A stretch of 64,000 nucleotides of DNA from Rummeliibacillus stabekisii (lineage in GTDB: Bacteria; Bacillota; Bacilli; Bacillales_A; Planococcaceae). The notes below the pieces were generated by a model that was not told the DNA's origin, searched no databases, and worked only from the letters and a program-made list of their open reading frames with translations. How positions within the stretch are numbered: position 1 is the first letter of the stretch; the number at the start of each line of letters is the position of its first letter. The translations under genes were made by a program, and so were the position numbers. Location of the stretch: the NCBI RefSeq assembly GCF_007988965.1, contig NZ_BJVD01000010.1, positions 1-64,000 of the forward strand, read 5' to 3'. This document shows, piece after piece, positions 32,820 to 42,733 of the stretch.

Positions 32820-35615
32820 ATGAGTAAAGAACAAACAAGATACTCACGTCTTGCTAATATAACTAAAGTTATCAATATGAAGCTCGAATTACGCGAAGTA
32901 TTGGAACAAGTAACCATTGCAATATCAGAGGAAATAGTCCGATGTAATTCTGTCGGCATATACTTACCTCAAGAAGATGGATCGTTTAGAGGCTTTGTAG
33001 GAAAACCGGAATATCTAAATGGATGGACCTTAGATATGCATGTCATTGATACGGATTACGATTTACTCGCAAAAGAAGTGATTGAAACCAAGAAAGCCAT
33101 ATACATTCCTGATACATCAAAAGATAATCGTCCTGACCCACGGGCTGTTGCAGGATTTCAAATCAAGTCTTTATTAGGTCTGCCCATTTCTTTTGAAGAT
33201 GAGCTATTTGGACTGGTCTTTTTATTCGATTATGGCATACCGATGAATCTAACAGATGAAGAAATACAAACAGTCGAGGCATATGTCAATATGGCTGCTG
33301 TTGCCATACAAAATGCGAATAATCTAACGTATAAAGAACGACTCATTAAAGAAAAGCAGCTTTTGCTTGATGCGACACGAGATTTATCGATGTGTTCTTC
33401 TATGCAAGAAAGTCTTGATAAATGCTTTTTCTATTTAGCCCAAGTTTTAGATACGTATAATACAGGGGTTCACTTATTAGATCCGATAGCTGAGAAAAAG
33501 ATTAAACCCGCCAAGTTAAGCAATAGGAGTGACTGGACTGAATCAGAATGGCTCAAAACACATAATAAATTTCAAATGGATCAAAGTAATGACCTGGTAA
33601 TGCAAGAAGTTTTTGAAACAAGAAAAGCTATATTCATTCCCGATGTATTTAAAGATAATCGACCAAATCACGAAGTTTGTCGTAATTTTGGCATTAAAGG
33701 TCTACTCATGTTTCCTTTAATTTCAATGGGCGAGATTTTAGGACAAATCTCAATTGTAAATCTTGGCGAAGAGAAAGTCTCTTATTCAGAAAATAAAATA
33801 CAATTAGCCCAATCTATTATAGATGCGACAGCCGCCACATTATCAAATCTTTTATATATGGAAAAGCAAGAGGTCATTATTGAAGAAAGAACATCTGAAG
33901 TAACAGATAAAAATCAAGAACTTGAAAGAGTTATAGCAGAATTACAGCAACTTAGTCGGGAAAAGGAGTTGATTCTCAACTCTGCAGGCGAGGGGATCTT
34001 TGGATTAGACCTTGACCGAAATATTACCTTTTGTAATCCAGCAGGTGCACACATGTTAGGTTATAAAACAGAGGACGAATTAATTGGAAAAACAGTAAAT
34101 GTTATCTTTAACAATACAGAAATAAGCCGATTAAATAGTGTGGCATCTAATTTAGAAGAAAACCCGAAATACGGATTAAAAGAAGGCGAATTTTATAGAA
34201 AAGATCATTCGAGTCTTCCCGTTGAGTATGTCATCTCTCAAATAGAAGAGCGGGGTAAAATTGTTGGGGAAGTTGTCACGTTTAAAGATATTACAGAACG
34301 AAAACAATTAGAAGAAGAGATTACCTACCATGCATATTATGATAGCTTAACAGATTTGCCCAACAGAGTTCTCTTAAATGATAGATTAACGCAAGGCATC
34401 ATCCATTCAAAAGAGAATGGAGAAAAATTAGCCGTATTGTACTTAGATTTGGATCGTTTTAAATATGTGAATGACTCACTTGGCCATAGCTTTGGAGATC
34501 GTTTACTTCGAGATGTTGCCAATCGTTTACGCCATTGTGTTCCGCACACAGCAACATTATCTCGTCAAGGTGGAGACGAATTTGCCATTTGTTTACCCCA
34601 TATCCACAGTAAAGATGATGTCTTAAAAGTGGTTGATGATATTATCTCGACTTTTACAAAGCCTTTTAATTTGCTAGACAATGAAATATTTATTAAAGCG
34701 AGCATCGGTATTAGTTTATTTCCTGATAACGGGGATACAACAGAAACATTAATTAAAAATGCAGATACGGCCATGTACAAATCAAAAGAGACAACAGGCA
34801 GTGGTTATCATTTCTTTAGTGAAAGCATGGATGTAAGAACCTTTGAAAACATTAAGTTAGAAAATGCTTTATACAAAGCTTTAGAAAAAGATGAGCTTGT
34901 TCTCCTCTATCAACCTCAAATCAACTATAAAACGAATCAGTTAGAGGGAGTAGAAGCCTTAGTAAGATGGAATCATCCAGAACACGGTATGATTCCGCCA
35001 GAAAAATTTATTCCTATTGCTGAAGAAACAGGTCTGATTGTGCCCATCGGTGAATGGGTTCTTACTGAAGCTTGTAAGCAGATCAAGGCATGGCATAATC
35101 AAGGTTTCCAATTAAAAAGTGTGTCTGTCAATCTATCTGTTCTTCAGTTCGAGCAAAATAATTTATTCTCTATTGTCAAAAATGTATTAGAAAAAGTTAA
35201 GCTATCACCTGAGTATTTGCATCTAGAGCTCACAGAGAATCTTATTGTTAAAAATACAGAGTTAACTTTAAAAACAATGAAACAATTAAATGGATTAGGT
35301 ATTAACTTAGCCATTGATGACTTTGGCACTGGTTACTCTTCTTTAGGTTACTTAAAAAAATTGCCAATTTCTACATTAAAAATCGATAAAACCTTCGTGC
35401 AAGAAATGACAGAAGACGAGGCTGCGATTACCAATACAATCATCACACTAGCTCACAATTTAAATCTTGAAGTCATTGCTGAAGGTGTCGAGACATTAGA
35501 ACAAGTAGAATTTTTATCTTCTCAAAATTGTTATTTGATGCAAGGTTATTTTTTCAGTAAGCCATTAACAGCTGATCATCTATTGAAAAAATACTTTCCA
35601 TATAAATCTATTTAG
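32820..35615 (+). CDS. GAF-GAF-PAS-GGDEF-EAL c-di-GMP enzyme
   Basis: A 931-residue cytoplasmic multi-domain protein: GAF1 (about 15-165), GAF2 (175-350), a coiled coil (355-385), PAS (385-495), GGDEF (505-665) and EAL (680-925). The GGDEF site is RQGGDEF and lacks a preceding RxxD I-site. The EAL site is complete: EALVRW, NLSVLQFE, ELTEN, IDDFGTGYSSL, LKIDKTF, AEGVE and MQGYFFSKP, so phosphodiesterase activity is likely. Both GAFs share a PDTSKDNRPDP / PDVFKDNRPN element and probably arose by duplication. A TPP enzyme gene follows 18 bases after its last codons. Confidence 0.92.
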   Translation: MSKEQTRYSRLANITKVINMKLELREVLEQVTIAISEEIVRCNSVGIYLPQEDGSFRGFVGKPEYLNGWTLDMHVIDTDYDLLAKEVIETKKAIYIPDTSKDNRPDPRAVAGFQIKSLLGLPISFEDELFGLVFLFDYGIPMNLTDEEIQTVEAYVNMAAVAIQNANNLTYKERLIKEKQLLLDATRDLSMCSSMQESLDKCFFYLAQVLDTYNTGVHLLDPIAEKKIKPAKLSNRSDWTESEWLKTHNKFQMDQSNDLVMQEVFETRKAIFIPDVFKDNRPNHEVCRNFGIKGLLMFPLISMGEILGQISIVNLGEEKVSYSENKIQLAQSIIDATAATLSNLLYMEKQEVIIEERTSEVTDKNQELERVIAELQQLSREKELILNSAGEGIFGLDLDRNITFCNPAGAHMLGYKTEDELIGKTVNVIFNNTEISRLNSVASNLEENPKYGLKEGEFYRKDHSSLPVEYVISQIEERGKIVGEVVTFKDITERKQLEEEITYHAYYDSLTDLPNRVLLNDRLTQGIIHSKENGEKLAVLYLDLDRFKYVNDSLGHSFGDRLLRDVANRLRHCVPHTATLSRQGGDEFAICLPHIHSKDDVLKVVDDIISTFTKPFNLLDNEIFIKASIGISLFPDNGDTTETLIKNADTAMYKSKETTGSGYHFFSESMDVRTFENIKLENALYKALEKDELVLLYQPQINYKTNQLEGVEALVRWNHPEHGMIPPEKFIPIAEETGLIVPIGEWVLTEACKQIKAWHNQGFQLKSVSVNLSVLQFEQNNLFSIVKNVLEKVKLSPEYLHLELTENLIVKNTELTLKTMKQLNGLGINLAIDDFGTGYSSLGYLKKLPISTLKIDKTFVQEMTEDEAAITNTIITLAHNLNLEVIAEGVETLEQVEFLSSQNCYLMQGYFFSKPLTADHLLKKYFPYKSI

Positions 35616-35633
35616 TCTATAAGGAGAATGAAT

Positions 35634-37277
35634 ATGAAAACAGCTCGACTTGTACTTGAATATTTAAAAGAGACCGGAGTAAAGTATATTTTTGGCATTC
35701 CAGCAGGTTCAGTTAATGCTTTTTTTGACGAACTTAATGAAGTACCAGAGATTACGCCAATTGTAACAAAACATGAGGGTGCAGCTTCATATATGGCTGC
35801 AGCATATGCAAAATATACGAATGAGTTAGCTGTAAGTATCGGTTGCAGTGGCCCTGGTGCAACAAATCTCGTGACAGGTGCTGCAAATGCAATGCGTGAA
35901 CACTTACCGGTTTTATTTATTACTGGATCTGTTCCATTAAATACAATGGGGTTAAATTCTTCTCAAGAGCTGGATGCTGCGCCTATCTTTGCACCAGTTA
36001 CAAAATACAGTGTATTAGTTAAAGACTCAAAAGATATTTTAAAAGAAATTGTGAAAGCATGCGAAATTGCGTTAAGTGATGTTCCGGGACCCGTTCATGT
36101 AGCGATTCCACTTGATCTACAGCATGAAGAGGCGGTTAACACTCATATACCGACTCCTGCCAAGAGAAAAGCTATGGTTCCAGATCTCAGCGTAATCAAA
36201 AATGTAGCTCAGGAATTATTAACTAGAAAAACGGGCTATATTTTCATCGGACAAGGCTCCCGTTACTCTACAGATCAAATCATTGAGTTAGCAGAAATGC
36301 TTAATTGGCCAATTCTAACAACTCCGGTGGCAAAAGGATTCATCCCAGAAAACCACCCTCTTCTAAAAGGTATTTTCGGCTTTGCTGGTCATGAAGAGCC
36401 TTCCTCTTTAATCAATGAAGGAAATGGAGAGGTATTATTAATTGTTGGATCAAGCTTAGGTGAAACAGCTACAAATAATTATAATGTGAATCTTACGAAG
36501 AACCGTTTTACTATCCAAATGGACTTTGACCAATCTGTATTTAATCGAAAATATCCGATTAACTTACCTGTTCTAGGTGATATCAACTTAAGCCTATCAT
36601 ATTTAATTGAGGAATTAAGAGCTGCTGGTCTTACAAGAAACACTGCTGATTTGGTTGTTCCAAATAAAGTAGGCTTTGAGGAAATGACAGAGGAATATAA
36701 TACAATCAATGTACTTCTAAGCCTACAAAAATATTTACCAGCTTCCACTAGATATACAATTGATATTGGTGAGTTTATGTCTTATGTCATCCACCATATG
36801 AAGGTTCTGGATTATTCAACATTTGATATTAATGTACATTTTGGTGCTATGGGAAGCGGTATTGGTACTGCGATTGGTTCACAATTAGCAAATCCAGATC
36901 GCCCTACTGTATGCATTACAGGAGATGGTTGCTTCTTCATGCATGGTATGGAAATTTTGACTGCCAAAGAATACAATTTACCAATCCTATTTGTTGTAAT
37001 GAATAATGCTCGTCTAGGCATGGTATATCATGGACATTCAATGCAATTTAAACGTACACACCCATCATTTGAGCAAGAAGCAATCAATATTAGCGCTCTT
37101 GCTACAGCCATGAATATCCCAGCTTATAGAGTAGATGACATGCAGGATCTTAACGAAGACTTACTGAATAACTTCAAGAATTTAAAGGGACCTGCTGTTT
37201 TAGAAATAGCTTTAGTCGATAATAATACTCCTCCAGTGGGCGATCGAGTGAAGTTTTTATCTTCTTTCGGAAAATAA
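35634..37277 (+). CDS. Thiamine-diphosphate-dependent enzyme (acetolactate synthase-like)
   Basis: A 547-residue cytosolic TPP enzyme of the acetolactate synthase / pyruvate oxidase / benzoylformate decarboxylase superfamily. The N-terminal Pyr domain has GIPAGSVNAFFDEL and the cofactor-activating Glu in TKHEGAASYMA; the central domain has FIGQGSR; the C-terminal PP domain has the metal motif GDGCFFMHGMEILTAKEYNLP followed by VVMNN. The exact reaction (decarboxylation, carboligation or oxidation) cannot be read. AAGGAG lies 8 bases before the ATG at 35634. Proximity to the c-di-GMP gene may mean cotranscription but shows no functional link. Confidence 0.87.
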   Translation: MKTARLVLEYLKETGVKYIFGIPAGSVNAFFDELNEVPEITPIVTKHEGAASYMAAAYAKYTNELAVSIGCSGPGATNLVTGAANAMREHLPVLFITGSVPLNTMGLNSSQELDAAPIFAPVTKYSVLVKDSKDILKEIVKACEIALSDVPGPVHVAIPLDLQHEEAVNTHIPTPAKRKAMVPDLSVIKNVAQELLTRKTGYIFIGQGSRYSTDQIIELAEMLNWPILTTPVAKGFIPENHPLLKGIFGFAGHEEPSSLINEGNGEVLLIVGSSLGETATNNYNVNLTKNRFTIQMDFDQSVFNRKYPINLPVLGDINLSLSYLIEELRAAGLTRNTADLVVPNKVGFEEMTEEYNTINVLLSLQKYLPASTRYTIDIGEFMSYVIHHMKVLDYSTFDINVHFGAMGSGIGTAIGSQLANPDRPTVCITGDGCFFMHGMEILTAKEYNLPILFVVMNNARLGMVYHGHSMQFKRTHPSFEQEAINISALATAMNIPAYRVDDMQDLNEDLLNNFKNLKGPAVLEIALVDNNTPPVGDRVKFLSSFGK

Positions 37278-37305
37278 TATTCTAGAATAGTTTTCAAGAA
37301 AAACC

Positions 37306-37352
37306 AAAAAGCCATATAATATGGGAAGTTTCCCTTTTATATGGCTTTTTGA
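37306..37352. terminator. Bidirectional terminator
   Basis: AAAAAGCCATATAA (37306-37319) pairs with TTATATGGCTTTTT (37337-37350), with an inner GGGAA/TTCCC helix. Between convergent genes. Confidence 0.9.
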
Positions 37353-37371
37353 ATTATTAAACTAAAATATC

Positions 37372-37977
37372 TTATAAAGTTGCGAAGGACTCTGTTACTA
37401 CCTTACCAATGGCTTGCATGGTTTTCCCTTTAAAACTATCAGGAACCGCTTCACCTGTAGGATTACTATAATAATAACTACCGATTTCCTCATTATATGT
37501 ATAACCTAGTTGTAATAATAATTGCTGTAGGTCCTCAGGAAGTGCCGCTGATCCTGTCTTTTCTATAAAGTAAGTGGTAGGATAAATTTTCACATCAATA
37601 TCACCTATCCCAGTATGGACGACAAATAAGTCTTTTTCATGGTGAACAATCCATTGATCTTTAGAGTATAAGGATATCTTTGCGCCTTCTAAGGCTGAGA
37701 TCCCTTCTAAATTAACTCCAAAAATTTTATTGATTAGCTGGCGAATAACCGGTCCTGTTTGTTTCTCATCAGACTGCTGTAGATACAAATCGATCACTTC
37801 TCTAGAAGACAATTTGCCAGGAGCAGATGTAGATCCTTCTATAGCATTATCTTTTAGTATTGGTGCCTTATCTAAATCTATTCCAAATGCTGAATCAACA
37901 GCCTCACAAATCACAGTACCACTAATTTTACCCTCGTAGGCATCAAGATACTTATCCATCATTTCAGATTTCGACAT
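37372..37977 (-). CDS. Hypothetical protein with an internal duplication
   Basis: A 201-residue protein not recognised as a known family. Two copies of a motif of about 35 residues are visible: MDKYLDAYEGKISGTVICEAVDSAFGIDL (residues 7-35, read in part) and IDLYLQQSDEKQTGPVIRQLINKIFGVNL (about 62-90), each ending in FGI/FGVNL. The C-terminal half (110-200) is a mixed segment with IGDIDVKIYPTTYFIEKTG. No signal or membrane helix. GGGGGAAA precedes the ATG. It lies last in a row of immunity-like genes on this strand. Confidence 0.7.
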   Translation of the reverse strand: MSKSEMMDKYLDAYEGKISGTVICEAVDSAFGIDLDKAPILKDNAIEGSTSAPGKLSSREVIDLYLQQSDEKQTGPVIRQLINKIFGVNLEGISALEGAKISLYSKDQWIVHHEKDLFVVHTGIGDIDVKIYPTTYFIEKTGSAALPEDLQQLLLQLGYTYNEEIGSYYYSNPTGEAVPDSFKGKTMQAIGKVVTESFATL

Positions 37978-38108
37978 GTGCTTTCCCCCTTTTATATCAC
38001 TCTAATTTAATAATGGCGAAAAAACTGAATATAACAAATATTAATATTTCATCTAAGCATTTAACATTAGTTTCATTTATAACTTCACAATAATTGACGG
38101 GGCTTTTT

Positions 38109-38564
38109 CTATATAGTCACAGAGGAATCTGTTAGTTCAAAATACCATTCTAGGAAGCAGTTAAAGCTTTTCCATTGCGGTTTCAAATTACCAGCAAAAA
38201 AATCCTCCATCTGCTGTCCCAATCCCAAGCCTAATACTTCATCTGTGCTCTTATTATAAAAAAAGCCGAACTCCCCTTCAAAGTTATCCAAAGGAATGTA
38301 TTCTTCAGGCAGGTTTAAAACGCTATGAGTTCTCCCCATACCTAACATATAATCAGAAGAATTAATCATAAACCAACAAATCTGATAGATTTCACGGCGT
38401 CTATTGAAGAAAGTTGGTCCATCCTCTGCATGCAGATAAAACGATGCAAAATCTGACTCTAAATCGATGCCTAGCTTAACTAATGCACATTCATACTCGT
38501 CTGTAATATCTTCAAACCACCAGTTCTTGCTTTTGCAATAATTGATTACTTTTTCCGATAGCAT
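38109..38564 (-). CDS. SMI1/KNR4 (SUKH)-like immunity protein
   Basis: A 151-residue soluble protein. The late part, YIPLDNFEGEFGFFYNKSTDEVLGLGLG followed by W-SFNCFLEWYFE, follows the SUKH pattern of a backbone strand pair and a terminal helix. SUKH proteins are commonly immunity factors against polymorphic nuclease toxins. GAAGGAGAAG lies before the ATG. No toxin gene is nearby. The family call is moderate. Confidence 0.65.
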   Translation of the reverse strand: MLSEKVINYCKSKNWWFEDITDEYECALVKLGIDLESDFASFYLHAEDGPTFFNRRREIYQICWFMINSSDYMLGMGRTHSVLNLPEEYIPLDNFEGEFGFFYNKSTDEVLGLGLGQQMEDFFAGNLKPQWKSFNCFLEWYFELTDSSVTI

Positions 38565-38687
38565 CTAGACTTCTCCTTCGATATAAAATAAACTACATCC
38601 ATTATATTCCTGAGTATACCACAACTCATTTTCTTGTGATTAGCTACAGAATATTAAACTTACTTTCATCATCAACCCTTCGTTGTA

Positions 38688-39323
38688 TTAAGAGAATTGC
38701 CAAAAGCCTGCTACTGGATGTTGAATCTCAGTGAGCCCTATGTTGGCGAAAATATATAGGGAACCAAAACCAAATGGGTAATTGTCCTCTGGATGAAGCA
38801 ACGTTTCAGGGTAACCATCTTCATCTACTTGAAAGAAAAAAGAAAGTGATTCTTCCTTTAGTTTGGTAAAGTAATAGTCTTCCTCTTGAATAAGTCTTGG
38901 GTTCCCACCTAGTTTAATTAAAAAGGGTGACTCCTTAGACTTTTTGTCATCGGTGATTTCTCCATCTGAAATTACATGTTTTATAAGACCTGGATTAGTA
39001 AAGAGATCTTTGACGCTTTCCTTTGAAATTGGATGCTCAAGCACCTTTATTGAACAACTCGGATAAATGTTGTTGTCCAAATATACCTCATAGTCCTCTG
39101 GAATGAAGATTGAAATCATGCTCTCAGATTGGAATGGATGAATAATGCTTAAATAAAAATAATAGCTTTGATTAGTTTGATGGATAAGGTTTGCTTGCTC
39201 ATCAAAGAAATCAGGTGCATTCCCGCCTATCCAACCAGTACCATGTTCATTCGAAGAACATGGTACTGCATAATAAAGAATACAGTCTGTTCTCTCCACT
39301 AAAATATTCGTATAGTTCTTCAT
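38688..39323 (-). CDS. DUF1963/YwqG-like protein
   Basis: A 211-residue soluble protein. The pattern LIKLGGNPRLIQEED, then LSFFFQVDEDGYPETL and YPFGFGSLYIFANIG resembles the DUF1963 fold, where GG-P--IQ and a Q(I/V)D-D strand are conserved. DUF1963 members also occur beside toxin-immunity loci. Its start overlaps the stop of the ankyrin-SUKH gene (TAATG), so the two are coupled. GAGGGAGAGG precedes the ATG. Confidence 0.6.
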   Translation of the reverse strand: MKNYTNILVERTDCILYYAVPCSSNEHGTGWIGGNAPDFFDEQANLIHQTNQSYYFYLSIIHPFQSESMISIFIPEDYEVYLDNNIYPSCSIKVLEHPISKESVKDLFTNPGLIKHVISDGEITDDKKSKESPFLIKLGGNPRLIQEEDYYFTKLKEESLSFFFQVDEDGYPETLLHPEDNYPFGFGSLYIFANIGLTEIQHPVAGFWQFS

Positions 39324-40402
39324 TACACCTCTCCCTCAAGAAACTTAATGAGGTATATTTCAGGCTGTGCAAGGAAATCTGTAAAACTGCATAGGTCCGC
39401 ATAGTTCTGATGCTCTTCGTCATAACAGCCTATCTGACCTCTGTTATTTGGATTCCAAACTAGCTGCAAATCAGAATAATTATCTATTTCAGCTGATAGG
39501 CGCAACATCTCTTGTTTGCCAAGTTTCATTTCAAACGTATCGGTCAATGCGAAAAAATCGATATAGCCAATGTCAAATTCATTTTGCGCCAATTCAAGAC
39601 GGGGCTTGTCTCCTGTAAGAAAGATTACCAGTTCATCTGGTAATTTATATTTTTTCAGTTCATGCTTTTTATTTTCTAAATTATGCATTTCAGTCGGCTC
39701 TAGTGACTTTAAATAACCAGCTAAGTCACTATGCTTATTACTAACGGCAATCGTGTAAGGCCTCTCACCGTTCTTTTCTGCTAAAGTCACGTCCGCCCCG
39801 TGTTCAATCAAAAATTTAACCATAGTCGTATTCCCCATACGTACAGCAACCGTTAACGGAGTCGCTTGATAAGGATAGACTTTATCCGGTTTATTATAAT
39901 TGATGTCCACCCCTTGATTGAGCAAATAATTGAGTGTCTTCATGTCATGGTCTGAAACGGCTTCTCTCAATACAGCACCGCCATAAAGCTTTATATTTAA
40001 TCCCAGTTCATGTATAAGCGGAATATTACTTTTATTGCCATAGTAGGCCTGTGAATAAGCGTCAGATCCTATTTGATTAAGCATATCTAACTTGGCTCCT
40101 TGTCCAGCAATATACCTAACGATGTCTTCCTTACAATAGCGGACGGCTTTTAAAAATGCAGGATTATGCTTTGCATTTAGATTGGCCCCATGCTCTACCA
40201 GCAGCTTTACCACCTCAAATTTCTGTGATACAAGCGCCAGATCCAATGGGCTTAATGTAATACGCTTATTAAGTACGATGCCCTGCTCAATATCCCAGCC
40301 TTCTGTTATTAATGCTTGTAAAGCAGGAATATCTCCTTGATAAATGAACATGGCGATTTCCGGCAGTTCTTTAAACCTCCCAATATCTTTCAAAACAATC
40401 AT
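39323..40402 (-). CDS. Ankyrin-repeat protein with C-terminal SUKH-like domain
   Basis: A 359-residue protein. Ankyrin repeats occupy about residues 15-230; the clearest are PLDLALVSQKFEVVKLLVEHGANLNAKHNP (in part), REAVSDHDMKTLNYLLNQGVDINY, and TPLTVAVRMGNTTMVKFLIEHGADVTLAEK (in part). The remainder begins LPDELVIFLTGDKPRLEL and ends SFTDFLAQPEIYLIKFLEGE, like a SUKH domain. Ankyrin plus SUKH fusions occur in polymorphic toxin immunity arrays. The ATG at 40402 is preferred, 8 bases after GAGAGG. It heads a coupled minus-strand run with the DUF1963-like gene. Confidence 0.8.
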   Translation of the reverse strand: MIVLKDIGRFKELPEIAMFIYQGDIPALQALITEGWDIEQGIVLNKRITLSPLDLALVSQKFEVVKLLVEHGANLNAKHNPAFLKAVRYCKEDIVRYIAGQGAKLDMLNQIGSDAYSQAYYGNKSNIPLIHELGLNIKLYGGAVLREAVSDHDMKTLNYLLNQGVDINYNKPDKVYPYQATPLTVAVRMGNTTMVKFLIEHGADVTLAEKNGERPYTIAVSNKHSDLAGYLKSLEPTEMHNLENKKHELKKYKLPDELVIFLTGDKPRLELAQNEFDIGYIDFFALTDTFEMKLGKQEMLRLSAEIDNYSDLQLVWNPNNRGQIGCYDEEHQNYADLCSFTDFLAQPEIYLIKFLEGEV

Positions 40403-40572
40403 CCCAAACACCTCTCTATCTCTATAATAAGCTACTTACTAATAAAATAGGTACCTCGGTCCTGATGTTCTACTTTCAGCTTTATGAATGCTTAATGAAC
40501 TGACAGAGAAGTCGTATATTATAATATGAATGATTTCTCTAAGCCCTGTCAGAAGCAAAAGATTATAAAACT

Positions 40573-40601
40573 AGAACCGTATAAAATTATATACGGTTCA
40601 T
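40573..40601. terminator. Hairpin terminator downstream of the small gene
   Basis: GAACCGTATA pairs with TATACGGTTC across a short AT loop (about 40575-40599), 37 bases past the small minus-strand gene. Confidence 0.65.
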
Positions 40602-40637
40602 CTTTTAGTGTTTTAATTAGGAACACCCATATATTTT

Positions 40638-40823
40638 TTATAAACGCTCTAAATCCTGATACTCTTTGATATAAGGACCATCCTCTGCTACATATGAATG
40701 GTACAATGCCTTTACTGCAAAATTTTTCTCTAATCCCATTTCTGATTTTAGCCTTTTTAATTCATCATGTAACACTCGATGTTCATTGATAAGCTTTAAC
40801 ATAGTTGTTTTATTATACTTCAT
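40638..40823 (-). CDS. Small helical hypothetical protein
   Basis: A 61-residue basic, mainly helical protein (KLINEHRVLHDELKRLKSEMGL looks like a coiled helix; read in part), with no membrane segment. AAAGGACGG lies about 6 bases before the ATG and a terminator hairpin follows, so it is probably real. No family recognised. Confidence 0.55.
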   Translation of the reverse strand: MKYNKTTMLKLINEHRVLHDELKRLKSEMGLEKNFAVKALYHSYVAEDGPYIKEYQDLERL

Positions 40824-40945
40824 TACATCCGTCCTTTTTTATAACTCATATTATTATTATTTTGAAATAACAAAATTCATGGTAAGCATGTGTAGCGATG
40901 ATCCTCTTGTAGCTGGTATTGTTCTAGTCTTTTATACAAAGTATA

Positions 40946-42514
40946 TTATACATTTCTTTCCTCTGTATAAACGTACACTTGGTTACGTCCTTCTTGTTTG
41001 GCCGAATATAATGCTTTATCCGCTTTATTCAGAAGCTGATATAGTGTCTCCTCTTTCTCTTTCGTCGCTTCAGCTACTCCAAGACTTAGAGTAACAGAAA
41101 TAATTCCATCATTTGTGATGAGTGGGTTTGTTTCTACATGGCTGCGTATCTGATTAGCTAATACTTCGGCTTCTAACACCGTATATCCCTTCAATGCAAG
41201 AACAAACTCCTCGCCGCCATATCGGGCAAAGAGTTCCCCTTTGTTCAACTGAGCTCGACAAATATTTACTACATGCTGAAGCAACTGATCACCAACAAAA
41301 TGCCCGTACGTATCATTAACTCTTTTAAAATAATCAATATCCATCAAAATCACCGAGAAGGCCAATGAAGTATTCTTTAACTCTGAAAACTCTTGATTAC
41401 ACTTCTGAAAAAATGCACGTCGGTTATAAATTTGTGTAAGTTCATCATAAAAAGCTTGATATTCCAGTTGGACCTGCAATCTTTTTAGATCTGTAATATC
41501 AGTAAATATAATTAACAGACCTTTATTAGTATTAGCATGCTGTAGTGGTGACATACGAACTTGATAAGTATTCTCTGAATGATTTGCTGCTCTAAGCTGT
41601 AGTTCTTGGTTAAATGCAGTCTTCTTCAAATCAAAAGGAAATGCATTTCCTGACAATTCAACCCATACTTTAGCAAAGTCCATTCCAAACATTGATTTAT
41701 GCAATTTCGGAAACATGCTCTGACATGCTTGGTTAAACTCGATTAATCGGTTAGATTCATCCAATACGATAACACCATCATTAATACTATTAAATATCAC
41801 ATCTTTAGCAACAGGCATAATCGTAAACATACGTGATGAGCTAATAGACCATAAATATAAAAGTGAAGAAAGCCATAAAACCATTGGTACAGGGTCAATT
41901 CCTGGAGGAGTCACCCCTATTAAATATATAAAAGCTGTGATTATAGGCACTAATTGACCGCACATTAATGCGATTAATTGCAAACGGTAAGCCCTAGCTG
42001 TTTCTTTCCAACGAGAGAGTACTAGAAGAAAGGCCACAAACATGCTGGCAAATGTGAAAACGCCTTGAATCATATACCATATACCTAACTCCAGATGAAC
42101 ATAAGGGGCTCCTAAAGCTGTATCAATTTCAAATACTCTATAATACAGATGGTGGAAATTATTCGTAGCAACTAGCATCAAACTAATACAAGGTATAAGA
42201 AGAAGCGCTACACAACCTTTTTTAGTTATCTTCATCCCTAAATACTGCATGATAAATAGTAACCCTAAAGGCGGTGAAAATGGCATCCCTATATATTGAA
42301 CGATAGTCCAAAATTGTACTTGTTCAAGATTTGTAGACAATAACCCAAATGCGGAAGCAATACAATAAACAGATGTAAACGCAGTATAAAGAATAAATAG
42401 ATTGGCGATTTTCGTATAATTAAATTGCTTAACGAAAACGTATATGCATAAATACAAATTTAGCACACTTGATGTACAAACTAGAGTTATATTAGCTGTC
42501 AAATCCGAATTCAC
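40946..42514 (-). CDS. 7TM-PAS-GGDEF diguanylate cyclase
   Basis: A 522-residue membrane protein. Seven helices at residues 8-230 correspond to the 7TM histidine-kinase-type N-terminal domain, followed by PAS (about 235-345) and GGDEF (355-518). The GGDEF site is RYGGEEF with NDTYGHFVGD, so cyclase activity is expected; no RxxD I-site precedes it. The 7TM unit is used in bacilli as a ligand sensor; the ligand is unknown. It is divergent from the riboswitch-controlled operon. Confidence 0.88.
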   Translation of the reverse strand: MNSDLTANITLVCTSSVLNLYLCIYVFVKQFNYTKIANLFILYTAFTSVYCIASAFGLLSTNLEQVQFWTIVQYIGMPFSPPLGLLFIMQYLGMKITKKGCVALLLIPCISLMLVATNNFHHLYYRVFEIDTALGAPYVHLELGIWYMIQGVFTFASMFVAFLLVLSRWKETARAYRLQLIALMCGQLVPIITAFIYLIGVTPPGIDPVPMVLWLSSLLYLWSISSSRMFTIMPVAKDVIFNSINDGVIVLDESNRLIEFNQACQSMFPKLHKSMFGMDFAKVWVELSGNAFPFDLKKTAFNQELQLRAANHSENTYQVRMSPLQHANTNKGLLIIFTDITDLKRLQVQLEYQAFYDELTQIYNRRAFFQKCNQEFSELKNTSLAFSVILMDIDYFKRVNDTYGHFVGDQLLQHVVNICRAQLNKGELFARYGGEEFVLALKGYTVLEAEVLANQIRSHVETNPLITNDGIISVTLSLGVAEATKEKEETLYQLLNKADKALYSAKQEGRNQVYVYTEERNV

Positions 42515-42733
42515 GGTTATGTACCTCTTTAAAAATGTTTTTATTTTAATTTAGCACAATAACAGATATACATATACTTATTGTTGTTATGACTATGTAC
42601 ATTTCAATCAAAAAAAATGTCTTCTTATGTCGAAAAACTTCCTAAAAAAATTTGACATTCTAAAAAAAATGATATAAATTGTTAAATACACGAACAAATA
42701 TTAACTATATACAATTCAATATTCGTCTTTTTG

